This document shows, one piece after another, positions 18,097 through 27,710 of a stretch of DNA of 64,000 bases. The stretch spans positions 682,001-746,000 of the forward strand of contig NZ_CP059600.1 in the NCBI RefSeq assembly GCF_022369475.1, in the 5' to 3' direction. The position numbers and the translations under genes are program-made. This DNA comes from Campylobacter sp. RM12651. Its GTDB lineage: Bacteria > Campylobacterota > Campylobacteria > Campylobacterales > Campylobacteraceae. Each line of letters begins with the position of its first letter. Positions within the stretch are counted from its first letter, which is position 1. Under the pieces are notes generated by a model that made no database searches, had not been told where the DNA came from, and was given only the letters and a program-made list of their open reading frames with translations.

Positions 18097-19675
18097 CGCA
18101 AATCTCACTGCAATCAATTATCTTAACTCCATGAACTCCAGCTAATTCACAAAGTTTTTTATAATCTGTTTTTAATGGTTTTTTATTAATGCTAATTGCC
18201 ATTATGTTTTCACCACTTGTATTTGTTTTGCTAACTTGCATACTTAAAATATTTATTCCTGCTTCGCCTAAAATAGTTCCAATTTGTCCTATCATACCAG
18301 GCACATTATCGTGTGGCACTAACAATAATACTCCACTTGGTTCAAATTTAATATCATATTCATCAATACCACTAACATAAGCACTCTTATCGCTCATTAA
18401 AGCTCCTCTTATTTCGTGCTCACCTAATTCGCTTACTATTTTTACTTTTATTTGATTATTTATTTCATCACTTTTTTGCTCAATTAAGCTTATTCCTCTA
18501 TTTTGAGCTAGAATTGGTGCATTAACCATATTTACTTTTTCTTGCAATATAGAATTTAATAATCCACATAACATTACTTGGCTTAAAGCTCTAGTATCAA
18601 GCTCTTTAAAGGCATTTGAATATTCAATGAAAACTTGTTTAATTGCTGAATTGCTAACTTCACACGCAATAAATCCTAATGCTTTTACTAGATTAAAATA
18701 AGGCTTAATTTTATTTAGCATTTCAGGGCTAACTGGCACAGCATTTAAAGCACTAGCAACCATTTGACCATTTAACGCTTCTTTAATAGCAATTGCTACA
18801 TCAACTGCAACTCCTTCTTGAGCTTCTATTGTAGACGCACCTAAATGCGGTGTTAAAACCACATTTTTTAAAGTTGTAATTTCGTGGTTTCCTAATGGCT
18901 CATTAGCAAAAACATCAAGAGCAGCTCCTGCAATATCTCCATTTTTTAAAGCATTTGTTAAATCATCAAGATTAATACATTCACCCCTTGCTGCATTTAT
19001 AATTCTTACACCTTTTTTCATTTTAGCTATGCTATTTTTATTTATCATTTCTTTTGTTTCATCTGTTAATGGAAGGTGTAATGTAATAAAATCAGCTTCA
19101 GCATAAACTTCATCTAATTCACATTTTTTAACTTGTAAATGAATAGCTCTTTCGTTGCTAAGATATGGATCATACGCAATTACTTTCATACCAAATGCTT
19201 GTGCTCTACTAGCAACACCAGCACCAATTCTACCTAAACCTAAAACCCCTAAAGTTTTATCTTTTAATTCAAGTCCTAAAAAGCTTTTTCTATCCCAAAT
19301 ACCATTTACAACGCTAGCATGTGCGTTAGGTATCATTCTAGCAAGGCTTAACATTAGTGCAAAAGTATGTTCTGTAGCTGCGTTTGTATTACCATTTGGT
19401 GCATTTACTACTATTATTCCTTTTTTTGTAGCTGCTTTTATATCTATATTATCAACACCAACTCCAGCTCTACCAATTACTTTTAATCTATGAGCGTGTT
19501 CTAATACTTTTTCTGTAATTTTTGTAGCACTTCTTAAAATAACTGCATCATAATCACCAATTATTTTTAGCAATTCTTCTTCGCTAATTTTAGGATATTC
19601 ACTTACTTTGCAATCTTTTTCTAAAATTTTAGTAGCTAAATCGCTAACTCCATCTAAAACTAAAATCTTGTTCAT
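18089..19675 (-). CDS. serA: D-3-phosphoglycerate dehydrogenase
   Basis: First enzyme of serine synthesis (3-phosphoglycerate to 3-phosphohydroxypyruvate, NAD-dependent). The 528 residues match the long type I form: substrate domain, NAD domain with GLGRIGAGVASRAQAFGMKVIAYDPY, catalytic Arg/Glu/His segments (AARGECINLDDL, LTPHLGAST), an intervening ASB domain, and a C-terminal ACT domain from ~residue 455 (LLLVPHDNVPGMIGQIGTILGEAGINILSMQVS) that should bind serine as feedback inhibitor. It overlaps the downstream phosphatase gene. Confidence 0.95.
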   Translation of the reverse strand: MNKILVLDGVSDLATKILEKDCKVSEYPKISEEELLKIIGDYDAVILRSATKITEKVLEHAHRLKVIGRAGVGVDNIDIKAATKKGIIVVNAPNGNTNAATEHTFALMLSLARMIPNAHASVVNGIWDRKSFLGLELKDKTLGVLGLGRIGAGVASRAQAFGMKVIAYDPYLSNERAIHLQVKKCELDEVYAEADFITLHLPLTDETKEMINKNSIAKMKKGVRIINAARGECINLDDLTNALKNGDIAGAALDVFANEPLGNHEITTLKNVVLTPHLGASTIEAQEGVAVDVAIAIKEALNGQMVASALNAVPVSPEMLNKIKPYFNLVKALGFIACEVSNSAIKQVFIEYSNAFKELDTRALSQVMLCGLLNSILQEKVNMVNAPILAQNRGISLIEQKSDEINNQIKVKIVSELGEHEIRGALMSDKSAYVSGIDEYDIKFEPSGVLLLVPHDNVPGMIGQIGTILGEAGINILSMQVSKTNTSGENIMAISINKKPLKTDYKKLCELAGVHGVKIIDCSEICDD

Positions 19676-19763
19676 CTACTCTCCTTTAAATAAAAGCTTT
19701 ATTCTAGCAATTATTTTAAAGGATTGATTAATTAATTTGTTTTAAGTCGGTATTTTTAATATC

Positions 19764-20579
19764 TTAATTCAAATTCTTTAGAATTTCTTGAGTATAAATA
19801 GCATCATCAACACTTGCTAAAAGCCCTAAATCATTTGTCTTGATATAATTAATAAACTCATCTTGCTCTTTTGCTAAGCTTGAATGAGCTTGAAGTGTTA
19901 TTGTAGTTTCATCTTTAATTAATTTTGAGTTTAAAAAGTCTAATTCATAGCTTGATACATTTGTATTTATAAAGGCTTTTCTAATCCTACTATTAAATTC
20001 CCAAGAAGCTAAAATATCAAGATTATTAGAATTTAGCTTAATTTGCGTGCAAGGATTATTTGTGCGATTTATTTTAAAACTAGCCTTTATCCCAAAGAAA
20101 TTTGCTAAATCCAAATCATGCACACAAAGGTCTAAATCAACCCCAACATCACTAATTCTAGCTGGTTTTTTAGACGCTCTTATAAAACTTGCATATTTTA
20201 TTTCTTCGTTTTTGATATGTTTTAAAAACTCAAGACTTACAGGGTTAAATCTCTCGCAAAAGCCAACTGCTACATTTACTCCGCTATTTTTAATAGCTAA
20301 AGCTTCATCAAGGCTAAATGATAATGGTTTTTCTATTAGAATAAAATTGATTTTATCTTTAATCTTAGAAAATACTTCATAATGATATTTAGTCGGAACA
20401 ACTATTATCGCTCCATCAATATCATTTTTTAATAATTCATCTAAATTAGAAAAATACTTATTATCATCAATCCAATCAGGTTTAATTAAATCAAAGCAAT
20501 ATAAATTTATATCCTTTTTACAAAGTTCGGTGTAGTGGTTTTTACCCATTACACCAAGACCTATTAATGCTATATTCAT
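19764..20579 (-). CDS. Gfo/Idh/MocA-family oxidoreductase
   Basis: A 271-residue NAD(P)-dependent dehydrogenase, somewhat short for the family. The Rossmann motif is GLGVMGKNHY, the catalytic lysine motif is LIEKPLSF, and the GVDLDLCVHDLDLANFF segment supplies the usual Asp/His. Such enzymes oxidise or reduce ring hydroxyls of sugars or inositols, often in nucleotide-sugar pathways (compare WlbA/WbpB). Its start shares one base with the stop of the MetE-like gene, so it is co-translated with it, and the DegT aminotransferase is upstream. Substrate unknown. Confidence 0.8.
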   Translation of the reverse strand: MNIALIGLGVMGKNHYTELCKKDINLYCFDLIKPDWIDDNKYFSNLDELLKNDIDGAIIVVPTKYHYEVFSKIKDKINFILIEKPLSFSLDEALAIKNSGVNVAVGFCERFNPVSLEFLKHIKNEEIKYASFIRASKKPARISDVGVDLDLCVHDLDLANFFGIKASFKINRTNNPCTQIKLNSNNLDILASWEFNSRIRKAFINTNVSSYELDFLNSKLIKDETTITLQAHSSLAKEQDEFINYIKTNDLGLLASVDDAIYTQEILKNLN

Positions 20580-21697
20580 TAAAAGCCTTCTTTATCTAAA
20601 GTATTATTTAATTCATTTAAAAGTGCGATTTTTTCCCATTGAGTATTCATATCAATTTCATTGCCTTCTTCTGTAGAGCTAAAACCACATTGGGTGCTAA
20701 ACTCAATTTGTTTTGTATCTAAGAAATTAGCTGCTTCTTTTGCTCTTTTAATTAGAGTTTGAATACTTGGATTTTCCTTAGTTTTAGTAGTTAAAAGTCC
20801 AATTACTACTATTTGATTTTTAATATATTTTAATGGTTCAAAATCTCCTGACCTATCATCATCAAATTCTAAAAAGAATTTATTTATATTAAGATTTGCA
20901 AATAATTCGCTAGCAACCTTGCTATATCCACCACTAGCACTAAAATGGCTTCTATAATTACCCCTGCATATATGTATTGCACTTGTGATTGTTTTTGGCA
21001 TAGTTGCTAGGCTTTTATTTAAATACTCCACATATTCTTTAGTGCAATCATCGGCGTTATAGTTGTTTTTGATTAGATTTGCTCTAAAATCTTCATCACA
21101 AAACGAGCCAAAGCTAACATCATCAAGTTGTAAATAAACTCCGCCTAATTTTTCAAATTCTAAATAAAAATCAGCATAGGCTTTTAAAATATCTTCTTTT
21201 AATTTTGCATAATCTTTTCCGTAGTATTCAAATTCTACATTAAATCCACCACGGATAAATAACATATATAAAAGCATTGATGGGCTAGGAATTGTTAATT
21301 TTAAGCGATTTGTATCAATGCCTAATTCTTTTGCAATTTTTACTAAACTTGCAAAATCTTTTAAGAAAGGATGGTTTTTACACTCTATTTTATTAGTTAT
21401 TTTAATACCTTCAGCTCTTGTTTCTATACCTTTAAAAACATAGCCTTTTTCTTTAATAATTTTGCTAATTCCACTAAATCCCCAATAAAAATCTAAATGC
21501 CACCAAGAGCGTCTAAATTCTCCATCACTTAGATAATAAACATTGTTTTTATCACACTCAATGAGTAGTTCTTTTATACACTCATCTTCAATAGCTCTTA
21601 ATTCGTCTTTACTGATTTTTGCGTTTGCATAATCACTTCTTGCAGCTTTTAATTTAGCTGGTCTTAAGAATGAACCTACTTGATCTAATCTTCTCAT
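20579..21697 (-). CDS. MetE-core (cobalamin-independent methionine synthase C-terminal domain) protein
   Basis: A 372-residue protein equal to the catalytic C-terminal half of MetE, like Bacillus YxjG/YxjH, without the N-terminal folate-domain duplicate. The four expected zinc ligands are present: His242 and Cys244 (AIHICRGNYR), Glu277 (FFLEFDDDRSGDFEPL) and Cys337 (STQCGFSS). It should activate a thiol such as homocysteine for methylation from an unknown donor. It is embedded between a sugar aminotransferase and a Gfo/Idh/MocA enzyme, with a 1-bp overlap on one side and no gap on the other, which is an odd setting for a methionine enzyme. Confidence 0.82.
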   Translation of the reverse strand: MRRLDQVGSFLRPAKLKAARSDYANAKISKDELRAIEDECIKELLIECDKNNVYYLSDGEFRRSWWHLDFYWGFSGISKIIKEKGYVFKGIETRAEGIKITNKIECKNHPFLKDFASLVKIAKELGIDTNRLKLTIPSPSMLLYMLFIRGGFNVEFEYYGKDYAKLKEDILKAYADFYLEFEKLGGVYLQLDDVSFGSFCDEDFRANLIKNNYNADDCTKEYVEYLNKSLATMPKTITSAIHICRGNYRSHFSASGGYSKVASELFANLNINKFFLEFDDDRSGDFEPLKYIKNQIVVIGLLTTKTKENPSIQTLIKRAKEAANFLDTKQIEFSTQCGFSSTEEGNEIDMNTQWEKIALLNELNNTLDKEGF

Positions 21698-22789
21698 TTA
21701 TTCTCCTTTATTAAAAATTTCAATGATTTTTTCTTGGTCTAGTGTATCTAAAAATGCAGAAAATGGCAAAGATAAAATCTCATTCGTTACATTTTCGCAT
21801 ACTTTAAAATCACTTGCTTTATAATCTAAATATTTAAAGCAAGGTTGCGAATATAGTGCTATTGGATAATGAATTGCGGTTGGGATATTGTTTTCACTTA
21901 GTTTTTTTACTACTAAATCTCTATTTTTAACCCTTACGCTATATTGAGCCCAAACACTCTTATATCCTGGTTTTACCTTAGGTGTAATGCAGTTTTTAAG
22001 GTTTTTTGTATAAATGTTAGCAATTTCGTTTCTTTTAGCAATTTCTTCATCAAAATATTTTAATTTTACATTTAAAACTGCAGCTTGTATGCTATCAAGT
22101 CTTGCATTTAAGCCTATTATTTCGTGTTTATATCTCATTTCGCTTCCGTGATTTATAAGTAATTTTACTTTTTTTGCTAATTCATCGTTATTTGTAAAGA
22201 TAGCCCCACCATCTCCATAACACCCAAGTGGTTTTGAAGGGAAAAAACTTGTCGTGCTAATATCAGCAATATTACAAGAGATATTGCCTAAATCATCTTT
22301 TGCACCAAAGCTTTGAGCTGCATCTTCAATCAAGTATAAATTATGTTTTTTACATATATTTTTTATGGAATTTAAATCAGGCATTTGACCAAAAATTGAA
22401 ACTGCCAAAATAGCCTTAGTCTTAGGTGTAATTAGGCTTTCAATTTTGCTTATATCAAGGTTATAATCTACTTCGCTTATATCAACAAAAACAGGTTTAG
22501 CTTTAATTAAAGCTATCATTTCAGAACTTGCAATGAAAGTAAAAGGAGTTGTAATTATCTCATCACCTTCTTTAATCCCTAAAGCTTTTAATGCTACATA
22601 TAAAGCCGTAGTTCCGTTTGAGCAAGAATATGCGTATTTTGCTTTTGTATAATTTGCTAGATTACTTTCAAGTAAAGCAACTTCATTACCACCGATAAAA
22701 CTTGTATTATTTAATATATTTTGAATTCTTTCATCTATTTCGTTTTTGTATTTTAAATATTGAGATTTTAAATCACAGAATGCTAACAT
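21698..22789 (-). CDS. DegT/DnrJ/EryC1/StrS sugar aminotransferase
   Basis: A 363-residue PLP-dependent aminotransferase that acts on keto-sugar nucleotides (WbpE/WlbC/PseC-like). The PLP lysine is Lys186 in TTSFFPSKPLGCYGDGGA, the cofactor-binding segments are SCSNGTTALYVALKALGI and EDAAQSFGA, and the C-terminal ALYSQPCFKYL is typical of the family. First gene of the trio, followed without gap by the MetE-like gene. With the Gfo/Idh/MocA enzyme it could build an amino sugar for LOS, capsule or flagellin glycans. The exact product cannot be read. Confidence 0.85.
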   Translation of the reverse strand: MLAFCDLKSQYLKYKNEIDERIQNILNNTSFIGGNEVALLESNLANYTKAKYAYSCSNGTTALYVALKALGIKEGDEIITTPFTFIASSEMIALIKAKPVFVDISEVDYNLDISKIESLITPKTKAILAVSIFGQMPDLNSIKNICKKHNLYLIEDAAQSFGAKDDLGNISCNIADISTTSFFPSKPLGCYGDGGAIFTNNDELAKKVKLLINHGSEMRYKHEIIGLNARLDSIQAAVLNVKLKYFDEEIAKRNEIANIYTKNLKNCITPKVKPGYKSVWAQYSVRVKNRDLVVKKLSENNIPTAIHYPIALYSQPCFKYLDYKASDFKVCENVTNEILSLPFSAFLDTLDQEKIIEIFNKGE

Positions 22790-23116
22790 TGATTATCCTT
22801 AAAAAATAAAAGGCTAATTGTATTTGCTTTCATTTAATACATAATTATTTAAGGCTTTATTGTAATCTTTATAATAAGCTTTTTTAAAATATAAATTTAT
22901 AAAAATTATTTAAAATGATATTGAATGTGATAAAATAGGATATTTAAAAGCTTTTATTTATAAACAAGTAGCAAATACTCAAAAACTATAGCTAGTAATA
23001 AATCTATTTATTAATAAAATATTTGAATTATTAAATAATCTTATTTTATAGTATTTTATTATTATTGGAATTTAGGTGCTAGAGTTTTAAAAGTTAGTCT
23101 ATATAAAAGGATAAAA
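22790..23116. other. Divergent promoter region between the aminotransferase and putP
   Basis: About 327 bp of AT-rich DNA between two divergent starts. Ribosome-binding sites are visible at each end (AAAAGGATAAAA before putP; AAGGATAA on the minus strand before the aminotransferase). No gene, RNA or strong operator is visible inside. Confidence 0.45.
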
Positions 23117-24637
23117 ATGAATGAATTAGAAAAGGTGCAAATTAGTTTGCCAATAATTTTAGATTTTGTATTCTATAGCGTATTAATGCTAGGAATTGGG
23201 TTTTATTTTTGGAAGAAAAATAAAACTTCAGAAGATTATTTTATAGGCGATAAAGGTATGGGTCCTATAGTATCAGCACTTAGTGCTGGAGCGTCTGATA
23301 TGAGCGGTTGGCTTCTTATGGGATTACCAGGGGCTGTTTTATTATATGGCTTAGGTAAAACTTATATAGCAATAGGGCTTAGTATTGGTGCTTTAATTAA
23401 TTGGATGTTTGTTGCTAAAAGGCTTAGAATTTATACTGATGTTAGAAAAGATTGTATAACTATTCCTGATTATTTTGAGACTAGATTTAGCGATGATAGT
23501 CATACCTTAAGAATAATTTGTGCTATTGTGATTTTAATATTTTTTACTATTTATATATCTAGTGGTTTAGTAGCTGGTGGAAAGCTTTTTGAAGAATTAT
23601 TTTCGGTTAAATACGAACAAGCAGTAATTACAGGAACTATATTAATAGTTGTTTATACTTTCGTTGGCGGATATAAGGCAGTTTGTTGGACTGATTTGAT
23701 ACAAGGCTTATTGATGATGGGAGCTTTAATTATTGTTCCATTGGTTATGATTAATGAAATAGGCGGATTTAGCGAAGCTATTAATATAATAATTAAGCTT
23801 GGAGAAGAAAGTCAAAAAGATTATATTTCTATGAGTAAAAATCTAACTTTAGTAGGGATAATTAGTTCTTTAGCTTGGGGACTTGGGTATTTTGGTCAGC
23901 CACACATAATAGTAAGGTTTATATCTATAAAAAGCACAAAAGACATTCCAATTGCTACTTTTGTAGGTATTTCTTGGATGGTAATTAGCTTAATTGGAGC
24001 TATTTTAATAGGATTTATTGGTATAGCTTATTTGTATAAGTTTAATATAGACTTATTAGATAAGGATAGAATTTTTATAGTAACTAGCCAATTATTATTT
24101 AATCCTTGGATTTCTGGAATTTTATTAAGTGCGATTTTAGCAGCGATTATGAGTACGGCAAGTTCGCAATTATTAGTATCTAGCTCAACTTTAGCAGAAG
24201 ATTTTTATAGAAAAATTTTTAATAAAGGTGCTCCTGCTAAGATAGTAATGAGAGTTTCAAGACTTAGTGTTTTGGTTGTTGCTATTGTTGCTTTTATAAT
24301 TTCTGCTGATAAAAATACTAGCATTATTGATATTGTTGGATATGCTTGGGCTGGTTTTGGTGCTTCTTTTGGTAGTGTGATAATTTTTTCTTTATTTTGG
24401 AAAAATATGAGTAGATTAGGTGCGATTTTAGGTATGAGTTTTGGTGCTTTAGGAGTGATTTTGTGGGAGCATATTGATTATTTTAATATTGCAAAAGAAG
24501 GTATATTTGAACTTTATTCAATAATACCAGGATTTTTACTAGCTTCAGTATTTATAATAATAGGCTCAATGATACAGCCAGTAAGACAAGGAACAAAAAA
24601 AGCTTATGATGATATGCTAACTAAATTAAAGCTCTAA
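23117..24637 (+). CDS. putP: Sodium/proline symporter
   Basis: A 506-residue sodium:solute symporter family protein with about 13 membrane helices. PutP-type features are [33 protein letters not shown] at the start of the core, [38 protein letters not shown], and the sodium-site helix [27 protein letters not shown]. It should import L-proline with Na+. In C. jejuni putP stands beside putA; here no putA is adjacent, and the gene is monocistronic with a terminator overlapping its stop codon. Confidence 0.9.
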   Translation: MNELEKVQISLPIILDFVFYSVLMLGIGFYFWKKNKTSEDYFIGDKGMGPIVSALSAGASDMSGWLLMGLPGAVLLYGLGKTYIAIGLSIGALINWMFVAKRLRIYTDVRKDCITIPDYFETRFSDDSHTLRIICAIVILIFFTIYISSGLVAGGKLFEELFSVKYEQAVITGTILIVVYTFVGGYKAVCWTDLIQGLLMMGALIIVPLVMINEIGGFSEAINIIIKLGEESQKDYISMSKNLTLVGIISSLAWGLGYFGQPHIIVRFISIKSTKDIPIATFVGISWMVISLIGAILIGFIGIAYLYKFNIDLLDKDRIFIVTSQLLFNPWISGILLSAILAAIMSTASSQLLVSSSTLAEDFYRKIFNKGAPAKIVMRVSRLSVLVVAIVAFIISADKNTSIIDIVGYAWAGFGASFGSVIIFSLFWKNMSRLGAILGMSFGALGVILWEHIDYFNIAKEGIFELYSIIPGFLLASVFIIIGSMIQPVRQGTKKAYDDMLTKLKL

Positions 24638-24650
24638 AAATTAGAGCTTT
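24628..24650 (+). terminator. Terminator of putP
   Basis: A 10-bp stem AAAGCTCTAA/TTAGAGCTTT with a 3-nt loop spans the putP stop codon and is followed by ATTATCTTTA. Confidence 0.75.
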
Positions 24651-24708
24651 ATTATCTTTAGTTTAAAACCTTTTTGATATGATTTAAAAAATTTTCAAGG
24701 ATATAAAA

Positions 24709-27249
24709 ATGGATATAAGAAAAGAATTTTTAGAGTTTTTTGCTAGTAAAGGTCATGAAATTACCCCATCAAGCCCACTTGTGCCTGATGATGCGACTTT
24801 GCTTTTTGCAAATGCAGGAATGGTTCCTTTTAAGAGTATTTTTACAGGTGAAGTGCCACGCCCAAATCCACCTAGAAAAACAAGCTGTCAAACTTGTATT
24901 CGTGCAGGTGGAAAGCATAATGACTTAGATAATGTTGGTTATACTGCAAGACATCATACATTTTTTGAAATGTTAGGAAATTTCTCTTTTGGTGATTATT
25001 TTAAAGAACAAGCAATTGCTTATGCTTGGGAATTTGTAACTGAGGTTATAAAATTACCTAAAGATAGGCTTTATGTAACCGTTCATGAAAACGATGATGA
25101 AGCTTATAATATGTGGCAAAAACACATTGCAAAAGAACGCATTTATAAATTTGGAGATAAAGATAATTTCTGGCAAATGGGTGATACTGGCCCATGTGGT
25201 CCTTGTAGTGAGATTTTTTACGACCAAGGTGAAGAAAATTTTAAAAGCGATGAAGATTATATGGGTGGAGATGGAGATAGATTCCTTGAGATTTGGAATT
25301 TAGTTTTTATGCAGTTTGAAAAACACCCTGATGGAACTATGACAAAACTACCAAAACCTAGCATTGATACGGGTATGGGGCTTGAGCGTGTAAGTGCTAT
25401 TAAAGAAGGTAAATTTAGCAATTTTGATAGCTCATTATTTATGCCAATAATTGAAAAAATCGCAAGTTTAGCAAACTTAAAATATGAATATAAAAGTGGT
25501 GCTAGCTTTAGAGTAATTGCTGATCATATTCGTTCAGCTACATTCTTACTAGCTCAAGGCGTAACATTTGATAAAGAAGGGCGTGGATATGTTTTACGCC
25601 GTATCGTAAGAAGAGCTTTAAGACACGGATATTTATTAGGATTTAAAAGTGCATTTATGTATAAATTAGTAGATATTGTTTGTGAATTAATGGGAGAGCA
25701 TTATACATATTTAAACGAGAAAAAATCTTTTGTAAAAGAGCAATTATTAAGCGAAGAAGAGAGATTTTTAAATACTATTGAAAAAGGTATGCAAATCTTT
25801 AATGATGAATTAAACAATACTAAAGATATTTTTAGTGGAGAAGTTGCGTTTAAATTATATGATACTTATGGCTTTCCACTTGATTTAACTCTTGATATGT
25901 TAAGAGAAAAAAATCTTAAAATTGATGAAGACAAATTCAATGAACTAATGGCTAAGCAAAGAGAATTAGCTAAAGCAAATTGGAAAGGTAGTGGGGATAA
26001 AGCAACTCACGGAGATTTTAAAGAATTATTAGATAAATTCGGTCTAAATGAGTTCGTTGGATATGAAAACACTGAAATTAAAGCAAAATTATTAGCTGCT
26101 TTAGATGAAGAATTTAAAATTGGAATTAAAAGCAAAAAAGCTTGGCTAATGTTTGATAAAACTCCACTTTATGCAACAAGTGGTGGGCAAAATTACGATT
26201 TAGGTAGTATTTATAAAAATGATAAATTAGTTGCAAATGTGCTTGAAGTTGAGAAATTTTTTGATATTAATTTAGCTTTAGTTGAAATTCTAGGTGATTT
26301 TAATGTAAATGATGAATTATTAATCAAAATTGATACCGAAAGAAGAGCAGAAATCGCAAGACATCATAGTGCTACTCACTTGCTTCATTATGCGTTAAGA
26401 AAGGTTTTAGGAGAAAATGCAACTCAAGCAGGTTCATTTGTAGATTACAATAGAATTAGATTTGATTTTAATTTTACCCGTGCATTAAACGAAGATGAGC
26501 TAAAGCAAATTAGTGATATTGTAAATGATATGATTTATAAAGCTACAAATTCAAATATTCAAATAACTGATATTGAAAGTGCAAAAAAATGCGGTGCAAT
26601 GGCGCTTTTTGATACAAAATATGGCGATAAAGTAAGGGTATTAACTTTAGGAGATAGCATTGAGCTTTGTGGTGGAACTCATGTTAGCAATACTTCAGTA
26701 ATTGGCGATTTTATAATATTAAAAGAAAGCGGAGTAAGTGCTGGTGTTAGAAGAATTGAAGCAATAGCAAGTAAGGCTGCTAAAGAATACTCAAGGAATT
26801 TGATTGCGGAATTTGAAAATATCAAAAAAAGTCTAAAAACAAATGATATTTTAAAGAGTTTTGAGAATTTAAAAAATGAAATAAAAGAACTAAAAGACGC
26901 TTTAAAAAATGGTGCTAATAATTTAAATAGCGAGATTATTAACGGCGTTAATGTTTGCGTTAGTGAATATAACGGGCTTGATATTAAATCTGGTATAGAT
27001 GAGTTTAAAAATAAATTTGATAAAGCTGTTATTGTTTTAATCACTTGCAAAGACGATAAAGTAAGCATTGCGGTTGGCTCAAAAAATACTAGCGTTAAGG
27101 CTGGAAATTTAGCTAAGATTGTAGCTCAATTTTTAGGCGGAAATGGCGGCGGTAGAGATGATTTTGCTACTGCTGGTGCAAAAGATATTAGTAAAATCAA
27201 CGAAGCTTTAGCTTTAGCAAAAGACGAAATCAAGAAGGTAATATGCTAG
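24709..27249 (+). CDS. alaS: Alanyl-tRNA synthetase
   Basis: An 846-residue class II synthetase. Motif 1 and the alanine site lie in the N-terminal ~250 residues ([49 protein letters not shown]), and the zinc-binding editing domain follows with [10 protein letters not shown] (~560) and CGGTHV (~650). The C-terminal DHHA1/C-Ala domain ends with [15 protein letters not shown]. It charges tRNA-Ala and clears mischarged Ser and Gly. The first of a run with the next membrane protein, PBP and glycosyltransferase; its stop overlaps the next start by 7 bp. Confidence 0.97.
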   Translation: MDIRKEFLEFFASKGHEITPSSPLVPDDATLLFANAGMVPFKSIFTGEVPRPNPPRKTSCQTCIRAGGKHNDLDNVGYTARHHTFFEMLGNFSFGDYFKEQAIAYAWEFVTEVIKLPKDRLYVTVHENDDEAYNMWQKHIAKERIYKFGDKDNFWQMGDTGPCGPCSEIFYDQGEENFKSDEDYMGGDGDRFLEIWNLVFMQFEKHPDGTMTKLPKPSIDTGMGLERVSAIKEGKFSNFDSSLFMPIIEKIASLANLKYEYKSGASFRVIADHIRSATFLLAQGVTFDKEGRGYVLRRIVRRALRHGYLLGFKSAFMYKLVDIVCELMGEHYTYLNEKKSFVKEQLLSEEERFLNTIEKGMQIFNDELNNTKDIFSGEVAFKLYDTYGFPLDLTLDMLREKNLKIDEDKFNELMAKQRELAKANWKGSGDKATHGDFKELLDKFGLNEFVGYENTEIKAKLLAALDEEFKIGIKSKKAWLMFDKTPLYATSGGQNYDLGSIYKNDKLVANVLEVEKFFDINLALVEILGDFNVNDELLIKIDTERRAEIARHHSATHLLHYALRKVLGENATQAGSFVDYNRIRFDFNFTRALNEDELKQISDIVNDMIYKATNSNIQITDIESAKKCGAMALFDTKYGDKVRVLTLGDSIELCGGTHVSNTSVIGDFIILKESGVSAGVRRIEAIASKAAKEYSRNLIAEFENIKKSLKTNDILKSFENLKNEIKELKDALKNGANNLNSEIINGVNVCVSEYNGLDIKSGIDEFKNKFDKAVIVLITCKDDKVSIAVGSKNTSVKAGNLAKIVAQFLGGNGGGRDDFATAGAKDISKINEALALAKDEIKKVIC

Positions 27250-27701
27250 GGCTTGATAGCTTAGTTTTACCTTATATACATTTATTAGCTGGTATTTGCT
27301 TTATTGGTCTTCATTTAGGCATTAGAGCAAATGCTGGTTTTTATTTATGTGAAGATGAAGAGAATTTACAAAAAGCACTAAGGATATTAAAAAAGCAGCT
27401 TTATGCGTTTTTTGTTTTAATGGCTGTTATGGCTTTTAGTGCTATATATGTAATGATTAATAATAGTTCTGACCCATTGTTTAATACTTTAGCATCTACG
27501 CAATGGTCGCTTTATGCTTTTGCTACTTTAAATTTATTATATATTTATTATCAATTTATTTTATGTGAGAAAGAAAAAGAAAATAAATTATTAGTTTGTA
27601 ATGAAAAAATAGCTTTAATTGTTTATTATTTTATCCCGTTAAATATTTTGATTTCTTGTATTGGTGTGCTATTTGCTTTACTCATTAGCACTATGATTTA
27701 A
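27243..27701 (+). CDS. Hypothetical four-helix membrane protein
   Basis: A 152-residue integral membrane protein with four hydrophobic segments (about residues 8-28, 52-74, 86-106 and 124-150) separated by short charged loops. It has no motif that I recognise. The start ATG overlaps the alaS stop codon, and the PBP gene follows 9 bp later, so it is probably translated as part of alaS-orf-pbpA. In C. jejuni a maf gene sits in this slot between alaS and pbpA, so this is a lineage-specific replacement or insertion. Function unknown. Confidence 0.7.
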   Translation: MLGLDSLVLPYIHLLAGICFIGLHLGIRANAGFYLCEDEENLQKALRILKKQLYAFFVLMAVMAFSAIYVMINNSSDPLFNTLASTQWSLYAFATLNLLYIYYQFILCEKEKENKLLVCNEKIALIVYYFIPLNILISCIGVLFALLISTMI

Positions 27702-27710
27702 GGAGATTTT

